Assembly: GCF_002157145.1 (NCBI RefSeq) | Contig: NZ_CP021361.1 | Location: 3,465,001-3,529,000, forward strand | Reading direction: 5' to 3' | Source of the DNA: Acidovorax carolinensis | GTDB lineage: Bacteria; Pseudomonadota; Gammaproteobacteria; Burkholderiales; Burkholderiaceae_C | Length of the DNA: 64,000 bases | Shown here: in pieces, positions 27,257 to 36,525 of the stretch | Numbering within the stretch: position 1 is the first letter of the stretch | How the letters are laid out: the number at the start of each line of letters is the position of its first letter | Translations under genes and position numbers: made by a program | Notes under the pieces: model-generated | Seen by the model: the letters and a program-made list of their open reading frames with translations, nothing else | Database searches by the model: none | Told to the model about the DNA's origin: nothing

Positions 27257-27622
27257 TCAGGCCGAGAAGCTGGAACCACAGCCGCAGGTGCTGGTGGCGT
27301 TCGGATTCTTGATCACGAACTGTGCGCCCTGCAGGTCTTCCTTGTAGTCGATCTCTGCGCCCAACAGGTACTGGTAGCTCATGGCGTCGATCAGCAGCGA
27401 GACACCATTCTTGGTCATGGTGGTGTCGTCTTCGTTGGTGATTTCGTCAAAGGTGAAACCGTACTGAAAACCCGAGCAACCGCCACCCTGGACAAACACG
27501 CGCAGTTTCAGGTCGGGATTGCCCTCTTCGGCGATCAGGTCTGCCACCTTGGCTGCCGCGCTGTCAGTAAACAGGATGGGGGTGGGCATTTCGGTCTGGA
27601 TATTTTCTGCAACGGCACTCAT
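27257..27622 (-). CDS. erpA: Iron-sulfur cluster insertion protein ErpA
   Basis: ErpA is an A-type carrier that delivers [4Fe-4S] or [2Fe-2S] clusters to apoproteins. The 121-residue product has the three cluster cysteines of the family: one in [12 protein letters not shown] and two in the C-terminal [26 protein letters not shown] is the typical N-terminal helix region. The start ATG 27622 gives MSAVAENIQ; the nine codons upstream are not supported. It is convergent with anmK. The rplM-rpsI operon lies upstream on the same strand, separated by a strong terminator. Confidence 0.95.
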   Translation of the reverse strand: MSAVAENIQTEMPTPILFTDSAAAKVADLIAEEGNPDLKLRVFVQGGGCSGFQYGFTFDEITNEDDTTMTKNGVSLLIDAMSYQYLLGAEIDYKEDLQGAQFVIKNPNATSTCGCGSSFSA

Positions 27623-27725
27623 GGGGTACTCCAATTCAGGATTTGGCATGAATGCTACTGCAATTCAGTCGGGAATTCAGGCCAGCGGCTTTTGACGCCA
27701 ATTTCAGTGGGGGCATTGCACCCGG

Positions 27726-27759
27726 CAACAAAAAACCGCCCGAAGGCGGTTTTTTGTTG
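27726..27759. terminator. Strong terminator of the rplM-rpsI operon
   Basis: A perfect 15-bp stem (27726-27740 with 27745-27759) closes a CGAA tetraloop. GC-rich bases lie near the loop and A/T tracts at the base, so on the minus strand it ends in a T-run just downstream of rpsI. It would also work on the plus strand. Confidence 0.93.
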
Positions 27760-27771
27760 CAGCAGCAAAGC

Positions 27772-28164
27772 TTAACGCTTGGAGAACTGCTTGGCGCGGC
27801 GTGCGGAGTGCAGACCGACCTTCTTACGTTCCACTTCGCGGGCGTCACGCGTCACGAAGCCGGCTTGGCTCAGGACGGGCTTGAGCGTCGCGTCGTAGTC
27901 GATCAGGGCGCGGGTGATGCCATGGCGGGCAGCGCCAGCCTGGCCGGATTCACCACCACCATGCACGTTGATCTGGATGTCGAAGGTTTCGACATGGTTG
28001 GTCAACGCGAGGGGTTGCTTGGCAATCATGATCGAGGTTTCGCGACCGAAGTAGGACTGAATGTCCTTGCCGTTCACCGTGATCTTGCCGGAGCCTTTTT
28101 TCAGAAACACGCGGGCGACGCTGGACTTGCGACGGCCGGTGCCATTGTTCCATTCACCAATCAT
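27772..28164 (-). CDS. rpsI: Small-subunit ribosomal protein S9
   Basis: S9 (uS9) sits in the 30S head with its C-terminal tail at the P-site tRNA. The 130-residue product has the family length, with [20 protein letters not shown] near the start, [19 protein letters not shown] in the middle, and the basic tail ending RRAKQFSKR. It follows rplM by 11 bases, the universal bacterial L13-S9 operon, and ends at a strong terminator. Confidence 0.98.
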   Translation of the reverse strand: MIGEWNNGTGRRKSSVARVFLKKGSGKITVNGKDIQSYFGRETSIMIAKQPLALTNHVETFDIQINVHGGGESGQAGAARHGITRALIDYDATLKPVLSQAGFVTRDAREVERKKVGLHSARRAKQFSKR

Positions 28165-28175
28165 CTCAAGGCTCC

Positions 28176-28607
28176 TTAGATTTCCAGCGCTTTGGGCTGC
28201 TGGGCGGTGTGGGGATGCTCAGCACCACCGTACACCTTGAGTTTCTTGATCATCGCGTAGCCAAGGGGACCCTTGGGCAGCATGCCCTTGACAGCCTTTT
28301 CCAGCGCGCGGCCGGGGTGCTTGGCTTGCATGTCGCGGAAGTTCGTGGCCGTGATACCGCCGGGGTAACCCGAGTGGCGGTAGTACACCTTGTCCAGGGA
28401 CTTGGTGCCGGTAACCTTGAGCTGGGCGGCGTTGATGATGACGATGAAGTCACCGGTGTCGACGTGAGGCGTGTAAATGGCCTTGTGTTTGCCGCGCAAA
28501 CGGAGAGCAACTTCGCTGGCTACTCGTCCGAGGACCTTGTCGGTCGCGTCAATCACAAACCACTCGTGCACGACCTCAGCGGGCTTAGCGCTGAAAGTAG
28601 TAGTCAT
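28176..28607 (-). CDS. rplM: Large-subunit ribosomal protein L13
   Basis: L13 (uL13) is an early assembly protein of the 50S subunit. The 143-residue product contains [35 protein letters not shown] and [15 protein letters not shown], all family hallmarks. The start ATG 28607 gives MTTTFSAKP; the open frame extends 14 codons further without support. Two S9/L13-specific features, the short 11-base intergenic gap and the shared terminator after rpsI, show a two-gene operon. Confidence 0.98.
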   Translation of the reverse strand: MTTTFSAKPAEVVHEWFVIDATDKVLGRVASEVALRLRGKHKAIYTPHVDTGDFIVIINAAQLKVTGTKSLDKVYYRHSGYPGGITATNFRDMQAKHPGRALEKAVKGMLPKGPLGYAMIKKLKVYGGAEHPHTAQQPKALEI

Positions 28608-28787
28608 GAGTTTTCTCTTGAGAAGAGGGTTTGGCGGGTCCTTTTCCACGGTCGGTGCTTCTCTTTCGGAAGCCTCTTAGGTGGGATTGAATCTTCGCCG
28701 CGGGACCACAAAAGCGCTGCGAAGCCTGCCATTATACGAAGCAGCGCTCTTTTTTGGCAAGCAGGATCGCCAGATGTGGCCTTTGCC

Positions 28788-30749
28788 TCAGTTTTGCATC
28801 TGCCGGCGCTGCAGGTCATCTTCCTGCCGCCGGCGGGCTTCCACGCACACCGGATGCCCTGTCAGACCCGGCTTTTTGCATTCATTGAAGATGCACAGGG
28901 GGCGGGCCAGGAAGCCTGCGTCGGCGCACGCCTCTTGCGGACCTGCTGTGCGCACAGTGGTCACTTTGGGTTTGGGTGCCACCACCGACTCGGGATGCGG
29001 CGCAGGCATGTCCTGCACCGCCACCGGAGCGGCACCGGCAGGCTCGGACAAGTTGCGGCGCTGCCCGGCAGAGCGCACGGCGGGGCGCACTGCAGGGGCT
29101 TCGACAACCGCTGGCGCGGCGCTCAAGCTGCCTGCACCTGACACGGCCTCCTTGTCGGCGATGCCCGCCAGTGGCGCGTCGCTGGCCGGGCTGGCTGGCA
29201 CGGCCTGCACCGGGGCAGCTGCCACCGCAGCCGTCGCAGCGACCGGCGCGGCCGCCGGCTCCTTGAGTTCAGTGAGGATGTCATCGGCGGGCCGCGAGGC
29301 AGACCGGCCCTGAGCCCACCACAGTGCCACCGCCACGATGGCCAGCGCCAAGAAAGCCCCCAACAGCCACACCGGCGACGATTGCAGACGAGCCCGGGTG
29401 CCTGCGGCAGCGCGCTCCGGCGCCTGCGCCTGATTGCCTGGATCTTTTCGCGTTCGCCCCGGGCGCTCCGCACGCGCAGGCGGCACCACCGGGGCCTTGT
29501 CGGCAGCATGGGCATCCTCGAACACCGAGTCTCCGACATCGATGAATACCGTGTCGGCCATGTCTGCCGCCACCGTGTCAGGCCCTTCGTTGGCATGGAT
29601 GTCACGCCCATCCTGCATGGGCGCGCCAGCGGAAGGCAGGACAGGCCTGGCCGAACGGTAGGTCAGGTCCTCCAGATCGGCCATTGGGCGGGGTGCTGAG
29701 GTCACGTCTACCGTGGGGGCAGGCACACCAGGGCCCGGATGGTCCGCCGGCTCCACCCAGATACTCCCCAGCTCGGCGCGGAAGTCGAAATGCTCGATCC
29801 CTTCGGGCGGCGAGGTCATGCCCATGGTTTGCAGGAAGGCGTCAATGCTCTGGGGTCGATCCTCGGGGCGCAGTGCAAGAGCCTGGGCGATGGCGGTGAC
29901 GAATGGCGCCGAATACTCCACCCCGAACTGGCGCTGGACGGTCCTGGCCACGCGCGAAAACGACACCATGCGGTCGCGGATGGAGCGCAGCGTAGCCGGG
30001 AGCGGGGTGTCGTTGCACAGACAGCCGTACACCACCGCAGCCAGCGAATACAGATCGCTCCAGGGGCCTTGGCGCAACTCATCGTCGCCTTCGGAATACT
30101 GCTCGATGGGCGCGTAGTTCACCTTGAGCACGGCGGTGTGCTTGCGGCCCTGGTCGTTGATGGCATGGCGCGACGCCCCCAGGTCCAGCAGCACCGGCGG
30201 CCCGTTGTCCTGCAGGAAGATGTTGTCCGGAGAGATATCCCGGTGCAGCGTGTTGCCCTCGTGCAGTACCCGAAGCGCACCCAACACCGACCAGAGCATC
30301 TTGCGCAGCCAGGCCTCAGGGGGCGGCGTGCGCATCTGCGCGCGCGCCTGCTTGAACGTCATGCCGGTGTAGAGCGGCATGACCATGTATGCGGTGTTGT
30401 TGGCCTCCCAGAAACGGAAAACCTTCACCAGGGACGGATGGTCAAACTGCGCCAGCAGGCGCGCCTCGCCCATGAAGGACGCCAGCCCGGCCTGGAAGGT
30501 CTGCTGGTCGGACGACGATCGCACCCACAGCGATTGTCCCTGCGAGCGGCCTGCCAGCGCCGACGGCATGTATTCCTTGATGGCCACGGCGCGGTGCAAC
30601 GAATGGTCGAACGCCTTGTAGACCATGCCAAAACCGCCCACCCCGAGCAACGCCAGTATTTCAAACTCGGCCAGGCGGGTGCCCGGTGGCAGCGCGTCCA
30701 CATGGTTCACGCGGCTGGCAGAAGTTGGACTGGGGTTTTCAATCATCAT
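28788..30749 (-). CDS. Transmembrane Ser/Thr protein kinase with C-terminal cysteine-bearing tail
   Basis: A Hanks-type kinase domain occupies about residues 20-310: glycine loop LLGVGGFGMVYKA, catalytic lysine VAIKEYMP, HRDISPDNIF catalytic loop and DLGASR in place of DFG. The activation segment has NYAPIEQY. A Pro/Ala-rich linker leads to one membrane span (WLLGAFLALAIVAVALWW), then a Pro/Ala-rich extracytoplasmic region. The last 50 residues hold five cysteines (ACADAGFLARPLC, FNECKKPG and GHPVCVEARR). Start is ATG 30749 or 30746. No phosphatase or FHA gene is near, so its targets are unknown. Confidence 0.9.
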   Translation of the reverse strand: MMIENPSPTSASRVNHVDALPPGTRLAEFEILALLGVGGFGMVYKAFDHSLHRAVAIKEYMPSALAGRSQGQSLWVRSSSDQQTFQAGLASFMGEARLLAQFDHPSLVKVFRFWEANNTAYMVMPLYTGMTFKQARAQMRTPPPEAWLRKMLWSVLGALRVLHEGNTLHRDISPDNIFLQDNGPPVLLDLGASRHAINDQGRKHTAVLKVNYAPIEQYSEGDDELRQGPWSDLYSLAAVVYGCLCNDTPLPATLRSIRDRMVSFSRVARTVQRQFGVEYSAPFVTAIAQALALRPEDRPQSIDAFLQTMGMTSPPEGIEHFDFRAELGSIWVEPADHPGPGVPAPTVDVTSAPRPMADLEDLTYRSARPVLPSAGAPMQDGRDIHANEGPDTVAADMADTVFIDVGDSVFEDAHAADKAPVVPPARAERPGRTRKDPGNQAQAPERAAAGTRARLQSSPVWLLGAFLALAIVAVALWWAQGRSASRPADDILTELKEPAAAPVAATAAVAAAPVQAVPASPASDAPLAGIADKEAVSGAGSLSAAPAVVEAPAVRPAVRSAGQRRNLSEPAGAAPVAVQDMPAPHPESVVAPKPKVTTVRTAGPQEACADAGFLARPLCIFNECKKPGLTGHPVCVEARRRQEDDLQRRQMQN

Positions 30750-31132
30750 GGACAAGGTAATGCAGGCACATGTCCTGGGCAGCTAGGGGGTGGAGTGGTG
30801 GCGCCCGGACCGTCTCGGCTGCCATCATGATGCATGCGCCGCCGATCCCGGAAACAAAAGGCATCGTGTCTGCCAAAAACATCACCCAGTGGCACGAACG
30901 CCACCGATTGTGCCGTTTTTGCCCCCTTGTCCGAGCCGCGCCGCCCCGGACCGCGCCAGCACCACACACGGCAAAGCAAGGCGAAAACGGCACACATCCC
31001 TTTTGCAGCATGCGCAAACAGCTCCTGTTTTCATAGCTTTGACGCCCGACACTCTAGCTAACGCGACGCGACGGTGTTGCGCGGTGCAGCAGCGCCCCGG
31101 GCAACCAGGGGCCGAGTCGTTACCATTGCGCC
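30750..31132. other. Divergent intergenic region, kinase / rlmJ
   Basis: No gene is supported. It contains a weak, decayed relative of the AGCGCTT repeat around 31020-31065 (GCTCCTGTTTTCATAGCTTT). Promoters for both neighbours must lie here, but I see no standard -35/-10 pair I would defend. Confidence 0.4.
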
Positions 31133-32020
31133 ATGTTCAGTTATCGCCACGCCTTTCATGCGGGCAACCACGCCGACGTGCTCAAGCACACCGTGCTGAT
31201 TGCCACCTTGCAACACCTCACCGAAAAAGACGCGGCCCTCACCGTGCTCGACACCCATGCGGGCGCGGGCCTGTACCGGCTCGATGGCGACTATGCCAGC
31301 ACCAGCGGCGAGGCGGTGGACGGCATCTTGCGCCTCACGGCACCGGGCGCTGCCGCCCTCACGCCCGCGCTGCAGGCCTATGTGGACATGGTGAAAGCCT
31401 TCAACCAGGGCGCCACCACCAAGGTGTACCCCGGCTCGCCCTTCATCATCCAGCGGCTGCTGCGCGACCACGACAAGCTCAAGCTGTTTGAGCTGCACCC
31501 GACCGACCTGCGCGCGCTGGCCGGCAACGTGGCGCAACTGGAGGCCGGCCGGCAGGTGGCCGTGCTGCACGAAGACGGTTTCGAAGGTATCCGCAAATTT
31601 TTGCCCCCACCGGCCCGCCGCGCTTTGGTGTTGTGCGATCCCAGCTATGAAATGAAGAGCGACTATGCCAAGGTGCTGGACATGGCCGCCGACGCGCTCA
31701 AGCGCTTTGCCACCGGCACCTACGCCGTCTGGTACCCCATCATTCCGCGCCCCGAAGCGCACGACCTGCCGCGCCGCCTCAAAACCCTGGCCACCAAGGC
31801 AGGCAAGAGCTGGCTGCATGCCACGCTGACCGTCAAGTCCAGCAAGCTCACCGAGACTGCGGAGGGCGAAGTCAAACGCCCCGGCCTGCCCGCCAGCGGC
31901 ATGTTTCTGATCAATCCACCCTTCACCCTGAAAGCCGCCTTGAAGGCGGCCCTGCCCCAGATGGCGGAACTGCTGGCGCAGGACAAGCACGCCACCCACA
32001 CGCTCGAATCGGGCGGCTGA
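31133..32020 (+). CDS. rlmJ: 23S rRNA (adenine-N6)-methyltransferase RlmJ
   Basis: RlmJ methylates N6 of A2030 in 23S rRNA. The 295-residue product starts MFSYRHAFHAGNHADVLKH, the family's diagnostic N-terminus. It carries LTVLDTHAGAGLYRLD (SAM-binding motif I) and YPGSPFIIQRLLR. The catalytic tetrad appears as DPSYE where E. coli RlmJ has DPPYE, a conservative change I expect to be tolerated. SGMFLINPPFTL near the end is also typical. It stands alone between the kinase and the convergent rlpA. Confidence 0.95.
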   Translation: MFSYRHAFHAGNHADVLKHTVLIATLQHLTEKDAALTVLDTHAGAGLYRLDGDYASTSGEAVDGILRLTAPGAAALTPALQAYVDMVKAFNQGATTKVYPGSPFIIQRLLRDHDKLKLFELHPTDLRALAGNVAQLEAGRQVAVLHEDGFEGIRKFLPPPARRALVLCDPSYEMKSDYAKVLDMAADALKRFATGTYAVWYPIIPRPEAHDLPRRLKTLATKAGKSWLHATLTVKSSKLTETAEGEVKRPGLPASGMFLINPPFTLKAALKAALPQMAELLAQDKHATHTLESGG

Positions 32021-32051
32021 CAGCGGCTTCGGACAACGCCCTGCCAGGGCC

Positions 32052-32712
32052 CTACGGTGCCGACACCGACAGCGATTGGGGACAGTCGCCCTCGCCGTCC
32101 TCCAGCAGCCACAGCTCCACGGGCTTGATGCCCAGGCCCTGCATGCCCAGCTCCTGGGCGGCGGCCTGGCTTACATCAATCACGCGGTTCACGGCAAAGG
32201 GGCCGCGGTCGTTGATGCGCACCACCACGGCGCGGCCGGTGAGCTGGCTGCGCACGCACACCCGGGTGCCGAAAGGCAGGGTGCGGTGCGCGGCGGTGAG
32301 GTCGCGGCGGTTGAAGATTTCGCCACTGGCCGTGCGCCGGCCATGAAAGCGCGGGCCGTACCACGAGGCCAGGCCCTGCTGGTCGCTCTCGCGCACGGAC
32401 TCGGCCGGGGGCTCAGGCAACACCGTGCCGGTGGCACCGCGCCTGGCAGGCTCGCTGCGAACGGGCTCAGGCAACACGGGCTTGGGTAGCGGCTCGCCCG
32501 GCTTGCCGGCCGACGGCGCGCAAAACCGCGAGCGGGGGCGCCCGCTGCTGGGCCAGCTCGCACGCGTTGCGGGGCTCGGCCGACATTTCGGGGGCCACTT
32601 CAGGGGCTGCCTTGTCTGCCACCGGCATCGGTGCACAGGCCGCCAGAACGCAGGCAAGCGCCCCCAAGCCCAGCAGATCGCGCCAGTGCCGCATCCGGTC
32701 AGACAGTTGCAT
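32052..32712 (-). CDS. rlpA: RlpA-like septal ring lipoprotein / lytic transglycosylase (apparent frameshift)
   Basis: RlpA proteins are outer-membrane lipoproteins that cleave denuded glycan strands at the septum. An N-terminal lipoprotein signal has the lipobox LAAC (LGALACVLAACAPMP). A proline-rich linker leads to a double-psi beta-barrel with GLASWYGPRFHGRRTASGE, LPFGTRVCVRSQLTGR and VRINDRGPF. The SPOR domain of long RlpA forms is absent. The two parts are in different frames; removing one base from the G run at 32534-32538 joins them. The start ATG 32712 has GAGG seven bases ahead. It lies downstream of metF on the same strand. Confidence 0.85.
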
Positions 32713-32826
32713 CAATCACCTCTTCCTGAAAATAAACGAATGGACGCACCGCGAGGTGACGATTCCATCCACCTTCTCCAGCGACAACGCAACCCGGCTC
32801 CAGCGCCCAAGCCACCCAACGCCCCA

Positions 32827-33678
32827 TTACAAACCGAGGCGCCGGCACAACTCCAGCGTTGTTGCACTCTGATTCATGGTGTAGAAGTGCAGCCCCGGCA
32901 CGCCGCGCTGGCGCAGCTGTTCGCACAGCGAAGTCACCACGTCCAGGCCAAAGGCCCGGATCGACGCCGTATCGTCGCCAAAGCCCTGCAGGCGCAGCCG
33001 GATCCAACGTGGAATCTCGGCGCCGCAGGCATCGGAAAACCGCATCAGCTGCGAGGACCCCATGATGGGCATGATGCCGGGCACCACGGGCACATCCAGC
33101 CCCATGCGGCGCACATCGTCCACAAAGCGCTCATACGCATCGGCATTGAAGAAGTACTGCGTGATGGCCGAATCAGCGCCCGCCCGCACCTTGGCGGCAA
33201 AGGCCTGCAGGTCGGCATCGGCCGACTTGGCCTGGGGATGCACTTCGGGATAGGCGGCCACCTCGATGTGGAAATCGCGCCCGGTCTCAGCCCGAATGAA
33301 GGCCACCAGGTCGCTGGCGTAGTGGAACTCGCCCCCGATGCCATAGCCGCTGGGCAGATCGCCACGCAGCGCCACCAGGCGCTTGACACCCATGGCCTTG
33401 AGCGTGGCCAGCTCCTCGCGCACCGACTGGCGCGTGGCACCGATGCACGAGAAGTGCGAGGCCGCGCTCACGCCCTCGGCCAGGATCTCCTGTACGGTGC
33501 CGAAGGTGCCCTCTTGCGTCGATCCGCCCGCGCCATAGGTGACCGAGCAGAACTCGGGTTGCAGCGCATACAGCTGCTGGCGCACGGCGCGCAGCTTGCC
33601 CGCGCCTTCGGGCGTCTTGGGCGGAAAGAATTCAAAGCTCACCGGCAAACCGGTGGCTGGTGCGTTGGCCGCAGTCAT
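32827..33678 (-). CDS. metF: 5,10-methylenetetrahydrofolate reductase
   Basis: MetF is an FAD enzyme that makes 5-methyl-THF, the methyl donor for methionine synthase. The 283-residue product has SFEFFPPKTPEG at the N-terminus, CSVTYGAGGSTQEGT in the active-site region, RLVALRGDLPSG, and TQYFFNADAY with the substrate-binding region around it. The start overlaps the tlyA stop by four bases, so translation is coupled. With ahcY upstream it forms a methyl-cycle unit probably governed by the SAH riboswitch. Confidence 0.96.
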   Translation of the reverse strand: MTAANAPATGLPVSFEFFPPKTPEGAGKLRAVRQQLYALQPEFCSVTYGAGGSTQEGTFGTVQEILAEGVSAASHFSCIGATRQSVREELATLKAMGVKRLVALRGDLPSGYGIGGEFHYASDLVAFIRAETGRDFHIEVAAYPEVHPQAKSADADLQAFAAKVRAGADSAITQYFFNADAYERFVDDVRRMGLDVPVVPGIMPIMGSSQLMRFSDACGAEIPRWIRLRLQGFGDDTASIRAFGLDVVTSLCEQLRQRGVPGLHFYTMNQSATTLELCRRLGL

Positions 33679-34673
33679 GCGCCCCTCCTCGCAAAAACAA
33701 AAAACTCGTGGTTGCCGTCGCCACCGCTGATGGGGCTGTCCAGCCAGGCCTGCACCGCAAGGCCCAGTTCGGCGCAGCAGTCGCGGATGCGTTGCTCCAC
33801 CACCGCGTACAACGCGGCATCGCGCACGATGCCACCCTTGCCGACCTGGCCGGGCTGCAGCTCAAACTGTGGCTTGACCAGCATCAGCAGGCTACCGCCC
33901 GGTGCCAGCAGTGGCACCAGCGCGTGCAGAACCAGCGTGAGCGAGATAAATGACAGGTCGCCCGTGATCACATCAAACACTGGCGTGATGTCCACATTGG
34001 CGCATTCGGCGCGGCGGCGGCGCTCAATCGGCAGCGTGCCCTGCTCGCGCGCCTTGGCACGGGCTGCGCGCTCAGACTTGAAGGTCTCGATGTCCTTGTC
34101 CTTGGCGTCATTGCTGTCGTCGTATTCCTCGTCCACCTGCCCGCCATTGCGCATCCAGCTGTAGGGTGCCTCGGGCTGGGTCTCGTTGTCCTCTTCGGCC
34201 TCGACGACTTCGGACAGCGCCAGTTCACAGGCTTGCTGCAAGGCCTGCGCCGTCAGCGAACGCGCGTTCACGCCCTCGACGCAGACCACGCGCAGATCGC
34301 AGCGCAGCCGTTCGTGCAACTGGCCATGGCCCACGTCCACGCCAATCACCTGCGCTGCGCCGTGCTGCAGCAGGCAGTCAGTAAAGCCGCCCGTGCTCTG
34401 CCCCACATCCAGGCAGCGCAGCCCCGCCACCGACAAGCCGGTGGCGCGCAGCGCGCCTTCGAGCTTGAGCCCACCGCGCGAGATGTATTTGGCCTCGGCA
34501 TCGTCGAGCAGCCGCACCTCGGCCAGGGAGGGAATCTCGTCGCCGTTCTTGGCGACCTTCTGCCAGGGCGCCAGCGGCGACAGGCGCCACTCCACGCCCG
34601 CGGCAATCAGCCGCTGCGCCTGCGAGCGCGTGGCCGCATGACCGCCATCCACCAAAAAAACATCTGCGCGCAT
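33675..34673 (-). CDS. tlyA: TlyA-family rRNA methyltransferase (S4 plus FtsJ domains) with acidic insert
   Basis: TlyA-type enzymes methylate ribose 2'-OH in rRNA. The N-terminal S4 domain starts MRADVFLVDGGHAATRSQAQ. The FtsJ-like domain has KYISRGGLKLEGAL, CLDVGQSTGGFTDCLLQHG (SAM motif), VITGDLSFISL and LLMLVKPQFE. Residues about 160-215 form a charged insertion (EVVEAEEDNETQPE, then a Lys/Arg-rich run) between the SAM-binding half and the rest, making the protein 332 residues long against the usual 250-270. The start is ATG 34673. It lies between ahcY and metF, so its SAM use and SAH product are regulated together. Confidence 0.92.
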   Translation of the reverse strand: MRADVFLVDGGHAATRSQAQRLIAAGVEWRLSPLAPWQKVAKNGDEIPSLAEVRLLDDAEAKYISRGGLKLEGALRATGLSVAGLRCLDVGQSTGGFTDCLLQHGAAQVIGVDVGHGQLHERLRCDLRVVCVEGVNARSLTAQALQQACELALSEVVEAEEDNETQPEAPYSWMRNGGQVDEEYDDSNDAKDKDIETFKSERAARAKAREQGTLPIERRRRAECANVDITPVFDVITGDLSFISLTLVLHALVPLLAPGGSLLMLVKPQFELQPGQVGKGGIVRDAALYAVVEQRIRDCCAELGLAVQAWLDSPISGGDGNHEFFVFARRGA

Positions 34674-34700
34674 GCGTCACTCTCTCGTCAGCAGACGATT

Positions 34701-34770
34701 AATTTCTATTAAAACAGGCTCTAGCGCTTGTACGGCCTGCGCTACCAGCTCCTATAACAGGAGCATGACA
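34701..34770. repeat. AGCGCTT-type palindromic repeat, degenerate copy
   Basis: AATTTCTATTAAAACAGGC leads to TCTAGCGCTTGTACGGCCTG and CGCTACCAGCTCCTAT, keeping the block order of the better copies. It fills the ahcY-tlyA gap. Confidence 0.6.
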
Positions 34771-34784
34771 GCAGCAAGCGCGGT

Positions 34785-36220
34785 TCAATACCGGTAGGTA
34801 TCGGGCTTGTAAGGGCCTTGCTTGGGCACGCCGATGTAGGCGGCCTGCTCGTCGCTCAGCTCGGTCAGCATGGCGCCCACCTTCTTGAGGTGCAGGCGCG
34901 CCACCTTTTCGTCCAGGTGCTTGGGCAGCACGTAGACCTTGCCGTTTTCGTAGAAATCACTGTGCGTGAACAGCTCGATCTGGGCGATGGTCTGGTTGGC
35001 AAACGAGCTGGACATCACGAAGCTCGGGTGGCCCGTGCCACAACCCAGGTTCACCAGGCGGCCCTTGGCCAGCAGGATGATGCGCTTGCCATCGGCAAAG
35101 ATCACATGGTCCACCTGGGGCTTGATTTCTTCCCACTGGCAGTGCTCTTCGAGCTTGGCCACCTGGATTTCGTTGTCGAAATGACCAATGTTGCAGACGA
35201 TGGATTGGTCCTTCATGGCCTGCATGTGCTCGAACGTGATCACGTCGCGGTTGCCGGTGGTGGTCACGAAAATTTCGGCCTTGTCGGCGGCGTATTCCAT
35301 GGTCACTACACGATAGCCTTCCATCGCGGCCTGCAGGGCGTTGATGGGGTCAATCTCGGTCACCCACACCTGGGCGCTCAGGGCGCGCAGGGCCTGGGCG
35401 CTGCCCTTGCCCACGTCACCGTAGCCCGCCACCACGGCCACCTTGCCGGCGATCATCACGTCGGTGGCGCGCTTGATGCCGTCCACCAGCGATTCGCGGC
35501 AGCCATACAGGTTATCAAACTTGGACTTGGTCACCGAGTCGTTCACGTTGATGGCGCGGAACATCAGGCTGCCCTTGGCCGACATTTCCTTCAAACGGTG
35601 CACGCCGGTGGTGGTTTCTTCGGTCACGCCAATGATCTGCGCGCTCTTGCGGCTGTACCAGGTGGGGTCCACGGCCAGCTTGGCCTTGATGGAGGCGAAC
35701 AGGCAGGTTTCTTCTTCGCTGGTGGGGTTGGCGATCAGCGAGGCGTCTTTTTCGGCGCGCTTGCCCAGGTGCATCAGCAGCGTGGCGTCGCCGCCATCGT
35801 CCAGGATCAGGTTGGGGCCTTCGCCTTCGCTGCCGGCGGGGCCAAAGTCAAAAATGCGGTGGGTGTAGTCCCAGTATTCGGCCAGGGTTTCGCCCTTGAT
35901 CGCGAACACCGGGGTACCGGCGGCGGCAATGGCGGCGGCGGCATGGTCCTGCGTGGAGAAGATGTTGCACGATGCCCAGCGCACTTCGGCACCCAGGGCC
36001 TGCAGCGTCTCGATCAGCACGGCGGTCTGGATGGTCATGTGCAGCGAGCCGGTGATGCGCGCACCCTTGAGCGCCTGCTTGGCGGCGAATTCCTCGCGGA
36101 TGGCCATCAGGCCGGGCATTTCGGTTTCGGCGATGCGGATCTCTTTGCGGCCCCATTCGGCCAAGCCGATGTCGGCAATGATGCAGTCGGTGTTGACGGG
36201 GCGTTGACGCGTGCGTTCAT
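34785..36220 (-). CDS. ahcY: S-adenosylhomocysteine hydrolase (apparent frameshift near start)
   Basis: AhcY splits SAH into adenosine and homocysteine, relieving methyltransferase inhibition. The NAD-binding motif [18 protein letters not shown], the active-site stretch [16 protein letters not shown] and the C-terminal [12 protein letters not shown] are all in place. The start is ATG 36220 with GGAG eight bases ahead, giving MNARVNAP. The frame then shifts to [20 protein letters not shown]. One extra G in the run at 36198-36201 makes [12 protein letters not shown] and a 478-residue protein. The longer open frame that avoids the shift has a non-homologous N-terminus. A SAH riboswitch precedes the gene. 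Confidence 0.95.
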
Positions 36221-36291
36221 GGTGTGCTCCAAAGCATGTTTGAAAAGCCACTTGACGCGGGGAGACACAGGGAGCTCACCGCACGATAAGT

Positions 36292-36365
36292 GGATGAGCG
36301 TCGTTGCTGGATGACTCCGAGCCTCACGCCCCGCCAGTAGCTGGGGGCGCTGCAACGCTCCTCGG
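36292..36365 (-). promoter_or_regulatory. SAH riboswitch upstream of ahcY
   Basis: Read on the minus strand, the leader starts CCGAGGAGCGTTGCAG, continues with a GC-rich arm, then GAGGCTCGGAG and finally CAACGACGCTCA. CCGAG pairs with CTCGG (P1), and GAGCG with CGCTC plus TTG with CAA form the second pairing. These are the conserved blocks of the S-adenosylhomocysteine riboswitch, an ON switch found upstream of ahcY in beta- and gammaproteobacteria. The transcript probably starts at the first base of the element. Confidence 0.92.
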
Positions 36366-36374
36366 ATGCCGGCG

Positions 36375-36380
36375 ATTATA
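36375..36380 (-). promoter_or_regulatory. -10 element of the ahcY promoter
   Basis: A perfect TATAAT on the minus strand lies nine bases before the SAH riboswitch. No good -35 hexamer is visible at the right distance. Confidence 0.65.
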
Positions 36381-36525
36381 AAAGCAGTTGCATGGGCCCC
36401 GGGCCCGGCCGCTTGCATGCCCGGTAAAATCATGGGTTCGGCCGCCCTGTCCCACGCTGTGCAGAGGCTGGCCCACCGTTTTCCCCTGCAGGGCCCCTGC
36501 GCCCTGCCCACCTTCTGGAACCCCC

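Noticed and set aside
32425-34164. 579-codon plus-strand open frame across rlpA, metF and tlyA
   Set aside because: It spans three well-supported minus-strand genes and their junctions, with no motif of its own.
34785-36251. ahcY starting at 36251 with a 488-residue product
   Set aside because: This start avoids the frameshift but gives an N-terminus ([16 protein letters not shown]) unlike AhcY. The ATG at 36220 has a ribosome site and the normal MNARVNAP start in the other frame.
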